In this document: positions 6,319 to 8,870 of the stretch, in pieces
Numbering within the stretch: position 1 is the stretch's first letter
Layout: every line of letters begins with the position of its first letter
Assembly (NCBI GenBank): GCA_021295935.1
Contig: JAGWBL010000033.1
Coordinates: 1 to 8,870, forward strand
Direction of reading: 5' to 3'
DNA from: Pseudomonadales bacterium
GTDB taxonomy: Bacteria; Pseudomonadota; Gammaproteobacteria; Pseudomonadales; Azotimanducaceae
Length of the DNA stretch: 8,870 nt
Position numbers and translations under genes: made by a program
The notes under the pieces: generated by a model
The model's database searches: none
Seen by the model: only the letters and a program-made list of their open reading frames with translations
Told to the model about the DNA's origin: nothing

Positions 6319-7017
6319 CTAGCCTGAGGACTTGTCCGGTTCGGTCCGATGTTCGACGGGCCCGGCATTGAACACGTTCATCGCCTGGCACCACTTGCCC
6401 GCCAGAATCAGCTCCACAAGTTCATCACTCAGATTGGCGCTCTCGATCGCCCGCTCGCGCTCCTCGGGCGGCATCGATGTGCGCGTCAGGAACGGCACCA
6501 CCTCTTCGCGTGCCCCTGGGTGTCCGACACCGATTCTCAATCGGGCGAACTCCCGTTGGCCACCCAAGCTCCGAATAGTGTCGATCAGTCCCTTGTGACC
6601 GTTGGTGCCACCTCCGAACTTGAGTCGGGACTTTCCCGGCTCATAGGCAACTTCATCGTGGACAACCAGGACCCGGTCCAAGGGAATCTGGAAGTAGTTC
6701 AAGACCTTGACCACTGACGATCCCGACCGGTTCATGTATGTCTCGGGAAGCAGCAGGAAGACGCCTCTTCCGAGGGCCTCGCCCCGCCCGAACCGTCCTT
6801 GAAATCGCCTCGACATCCTCAAGTCGACAGCGAATCTACCTGCTAGATCCTCGACAACCACCCGTCCCATATTGTGGCGGGTGTGGGCGTATTGCGGCCC
6901 GGGATTGCCCAGTCCTACGACGAGCGCCGCGTCGGAACTGCCGTGCGCGGGCCGAGAGAGCTTCCTACTGCTCGTCAGGCGAGTCAGCCGCTCCTTCAAC
7001 ATCGACCTGATCGTCAT
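6319..7017 (-). CDS. pth: Peptidyl-tRNA hydrolase
   Basis: Pth cleaves peptidyl-tRNA that falls off ribosomes and so recycles tRNA. Known active-site residues are visible: GLGNPG with Asn38, TRHNMG with catalytic His48, ETYMN with Asn96 and HDE with Asp121. The usual GGHNG loop reads NGHKG, so Lys142 stands at the place of E. coli Asn114; Lys also occurs there in some other bacteria. From ATG at 7017 the protein has 232 residues against 194 in E. coli. About 30 extra basic residues precede the first strand, and about 15 extra residues follow the typical end (KWCQAMNVFN). The start was chosen for GAGG at 7027-7024, six bases upstream. It overlaps the end of rplY by 53 bases. ATG at 7002 is an alternative. 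The stop directly abuts the start of ychF. Confidence 0.95.
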   Translation of the reverse strand: MTIRSMLKERLTRLTSSRKLSRPAHGSSDAALVVGLGNPGPQYAHTRHNMGRVVVEDLAGRFAVDLRMSRRFQGRFGRGEALGRGVFLLLPETYMNRSGSSVVKVLNYFQIPLDRVLVVHDEVAYEPGKSRLKFGGGTNGHKGLIDTIRSLGGQREFARLRIGVGHPGAREEVVPFLTRTSMPPEERERAIESANLSDELVELILAGKWCQAMNVFNAGPVEHRTEPDKSSG

Positions 7018-7633
7018 CAACTGCCTCGTCAGTTTCCTGCTCCAGTCCTCCTCGAGGAGGTTGAACGCTCACCACGGAGGTGTCGTGTTCGGAACCGTGC
7101 ATTAGCGCGACTGCTCGAACGCGTTCCGGCAGTTCGAGGTCCGAGAGATGAACGGAGTGTCCTACGCGCAATTCGCCCAAGTCGCATTCGATGTACTGCG
7201 GCAGGTCCTTTGGCAAGCAAGCAACCTCCACCTCGATCAAGTTGCGGGCGATGATTCCGCCATCGACTTTCACCCCCTGACATCGATCCTCATTGAGAAA
7301 ATGAATCGGAACAGCCATGTGCATGACCTGATCTTCCTGGATTCTCAGGAAGTCGATGTGTATCACGCGATCGGTGGCAGGATGGCGCTGGACATCTCGG
7401 AGAACGACACGCTGGCGCCGAGCGCCCATGACCAACTCGATGATCTGCGAAAAGAACGCCTCGGACTCCATCGCCTTGACGAGCACACGTGACTCCAGAG
7501 AAAAGCTCGCCGGCTCCCTCCCTGCGCCGTACAGAACACCGGGAACTCGGTCTTCCAGGCGTCGCAGGCGTCTTGCAGAATTCGAGCCCTCTGGATCTCT
7601 CGCCTGAACTTCCAGACTCAATGCATCTTCCAT
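6965..7633 (-). CDS. rplY: 50S ribosomal protein L25, long CTC form
   Basis: This protein binds 5S rRNA in the large subunit. The 222-residue product has the L25 domain (about 5-97; RVPGVLYG at 29-36 and the VIHIDF strand at 90-95), then the C-terminal beta domain of the CTC/TL5 long form (about 105-192; Val-Pro-Ile-His-Phe, then a VEVACLP strand), and an acidic Asp/Glu-rich tail (about 197-222). E. coli L25 is only the first domain. The frame could extend to 7723, but ATG at 7633 is preferred because GGAG lies at 7644-7641, seven bases upstream, and because it begins where the L25 domain begins. It follows prs after 204 bases and overlaps pth at its 3' end, so all are likely on one transcript. 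Confidence 0.96.
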   Translation of the reverse strand: MEDALSLEVQARDPEGSNSARRLRRLEDRVPGVLYGAGREPASFSLESRVLVKAMESEAFFSQIIELVMGARRQRVVLRDVQRHPATDRVIHIDFLRIQEDQVMHMAVPIHFLNEDRCQGVKVDGGIIARNLIEVEVACLPKDLPQYIECDLGELRVGHSVHLSDLELPERVRAVALMHGSEHDTSVVSVQPPRGGLEQETDEAVDDDQVDVEGAADSPDEQ

Positions 7634-7837
7634 GGTGTTGCTCCGACCCTGCGTTTTGGGCTGTCTCATGGTGATGGGCTGTTGCCAGGTGAACTGGGAG
7701 TTCGCCAACGCCGGGTTCTGCACGATCCCGGTCCCGCGGCCCGAGAAACCGACCCCGCATATCGGCCCAAGTCCATCCAGGATCGCTCCATGAACTCGAC
7801 GCTCCCCAAGAACGCGTAACGTGTTGCCTGTGCGCTC
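7634..7837. other. Spacer between prs and rplY
   Basis: On the minus strand this holds the possible in-frame upstream extension of rplY and GC-rich sequence with partial dyads (for example near 7717-7740). I see no convincing promoter, terminator or attenuator, so prs-rplY read-through is the simplest reading. Confidence 0.4.
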
Positions 7838-8788
7838 CTAGTCGAACATCGCGCTGATGGACTCCTCGTTGCTGACCCGGCGGACGGCCTCGGCCAGCAG
7901 ACCAGCAAGGCTCAGCTGCCTAATTTTCGCACAATTCCGGGCGCGCTCGCCTAAGGGGATGGTGTCTGTGACGACAAGTTCATCCAGCTCCGACCCCTCG
8001 ATCCGTTCCAGGGCTGGACCCGACAGTACGGGATGAGTCACAAATGAAACCACACCAATAGCGCCCTTCCGCTTCAGAGCTGTCGCCGCATTGCAGAGTG
8101 TCCCCGCGGTGTCCACGATGTCGTCCACCAGGATGGCCGTTCGGCCCTCGATTTCGCCAATGACATTGATGACCTCGGACTCATTGGCACGGTCTCTCCG
8201 CTTGTCGATGATCGCCAGATCCAAGTCGTCAAGCTCCTTGGCGAACGCCCGCGCCCGGACCACGCCCCCGACGTCCGGGCTGACCACGACCGGATTCGCG
8301 TAGTTCCGTCGTCGAGCATCCGCAACCAGCACAGGCGAGCCGTAAACATTGTCAACTGGCACGTTGAAGAACCCCTGGATCTGTTCGGAATGCAGGTCCA
8401 CGATCAGCAAGCGCTCAATCCCCGACCCGGTCAGCGAATCGGCCACCACTTTCGCTGAAATCGGCACCCGGGCCGACCGCGCGCGCCGATCCTGCCTTGC
8501 GTACCCGAAATAGGGAATCACCGCCGTGATGCGCTGCGCCGAGGCACGTCGCACTGCGTCTGCCAGCAACAGCAGCTCGACGATGAAATCGTTAGTCGGT
8601 GCACAAGTGGACTGAACCAGGAACACGTCCATGCCCCGGACGTTTTCCCGTACGTCGATCCTCACCTCGCCGTCGCTGAAGCGTCCGATCTGCGCCCGGC
8701 CCAATTCAATGCGCAATTCTTTCGCCACTCGCCGGGCGAGCTCCGGAACGGACGTGCCGGTCAAGAGCACTAGGTCGCGTGTGCGCAT
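7838..8788 (-). CDS. prs: Ribose-phosphate pyrophosphokinase (PRPP synthetase)
   Basis: Prs transfers pyrophosphate from ATP to ribose 5-phosphate, making PRPP for purine, pyrimidine, NAD, His and Trp synthesis. The 316-residue product is near the 315 of E. coli and is similar throughout. Visible motifs are GRFSDGE (35-41), STCAPTND (60-67), the ATP loop ARQDRR (97-102), the metal-binding His in DLHSEQ (His132), the catalytic KRR (196-198), the PRPP loop VDDIVDTAGT (221-230) and the C-terminal NEESISAMF. This is the class I, phosphate-activated form. ATG at 8788 is chosen because it matches the family start; the frame reaches 8839, but that part lies inside tRNA-Gln. The start is 19 bases from the tRNA 3' end with no strong Shine-Dalgarno sequence. 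Confidence 0.98.
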   Translation of the reverse strand: MRTRDLVLLTGTSVPELARRVAKELRIELGRAQIGRFSDGEVRIDVRENVRGMDVFLVQSTCAPTNDFIVELLLLADAVRRASAQRITAVIPYFGYARQDRRARSARVPISAKVVADSLTGSGIERLLIVDLHSEQIQGFFNVPVDNVYGSPVLVADARRRNYANPVVVSPDVGGVVRARAFAKELDDLDLAIIDKRRDRANESEVINVIGEIEGRTAILVDDIVDTAGTLCNAATALKRKGAIGVVSFVTHPVLSGPALERIEGSELDELVVTDTIPLGERARNCAKIRQLSLAGLLAEAVRRVSNEESISAMFD

Positions 8789-8807
8789 CGGTGGTCGTCC
8801 GCGCGGT

Positions 8808-8870
8808 TGGCAGGGGTGGCAGGATTCGAACCTGCGCATGACGGGATCAAAACCCGCTGCCGTACCGCTT
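8808..8870 (-). tRNA. tRNA-Gln(TTG), partial at window edge
   Basis: The 3' 63 bases are present; the first dozen or so lie beyond the right edge. From the 3' end they show CCA (8810-8808), discriminator G, the acceptor strand CACCCCT (8818-8812), a T arm with GGTTCGAATCC, and the anticodon stem GCGGG/CCCGT closing the loop TTTTGAT, giving anticodon TTG (8850-8848). The D-loop remnant AAGCGGTACGGCA is close to E. coli tRNA-Gln. tRNA-Gln in front of prs is known from several gammaproteobacteria. Confidence 0.93.

Noticed and set aside
7634..7723. Upstream extension of rplY by 30 codons
   Set aside because: ATG 7633 has a well-placed GGAG and begins exactly at the L25 domain. The extension is Gln/Pro-rich and unlike L25.
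8789..8839. Upstream extension of prs by 17 codons
   Set aside because: It would be encoded inside tRNA-Gln, and the residues are not found at the N-terminus of Prs proteins.
1..8870. CRISPR array, insertion sequence, integron or phage genes
   Set aside because: I saw no regular direct repeats, transposase or integrase motifs, or terminal inverted repeats.

Overview
The window looks like chromosomal DNA of a gammaproteobacterium of moderately high GC content. The main evidence is the right half. Read on the minus strand it carries tRNA-Gln(TTG), prs, rplY (long CTC-type L25), pth and ychF in the order typical of gammaproteobacterial chromosomes. The proteins there align residue by residue with what I remember of the E. 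coli sequences (Prs ending NEESISAMF, YchF beginning with a Gly-Phe-x-Cys-Gly start). The genus cannot be told from this window.

Layout. Positions 1-1315 (minus): a probable small operon of an unrecognised protein that runs off the left edge, a phytanoyl-CoA dioxygenase (PhyH)-family oxygenase, and a small unrecognised upstream frame with no clear start. Positions 1316-1603: divergent regulatory region with a perfect CreB-box-like direct repeat and a -10-like hexamer facing right. Positions 1604-2983 (plus): creD, an inner-membrane protein. Positions 2984-3171: convergent intergenic region with short hairpins. Positions 3172-3828 (minus): a seven-helix Bax-inhibitor-1/YccA protein. Positions 4077-4153 (plus): elongator tRNA-Met(CAT). 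Positions 4317-4904 (plus): a DoxX-family membrane protein with a large loop insertion. Positions 4905-5226: nothing recognisable. Positions 5227-8870 (minus): ychF, pth, rplY, prs and partial tRNA-Gln.

How it works together. The right-hand block is housekeeping: PRPP synthesis, a 5S-rRNA-binding ribosomal protein, recycling of peptidyl-tRNA and a ribosome-associated ATPase. The genes are packed tightly: rplY and pth overlap by about 53 bases, pth and ychF abut exactly, and prs starts 19 bases after the tRNA. The left half holds accessory and membrane-stress functions. Its most informative signal is the TTCAC-N6-TTCAC repeat 73-88 bases upstream of creD. This is the published recognition pattern of the response regulator CreB and suggests that creD answers to a CreBC system encoded elsewhere. 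I see no insertion sequence, phage, CRISPR array or clear new system. The phyH neighbourhood is the only part with unrecognised proteins.
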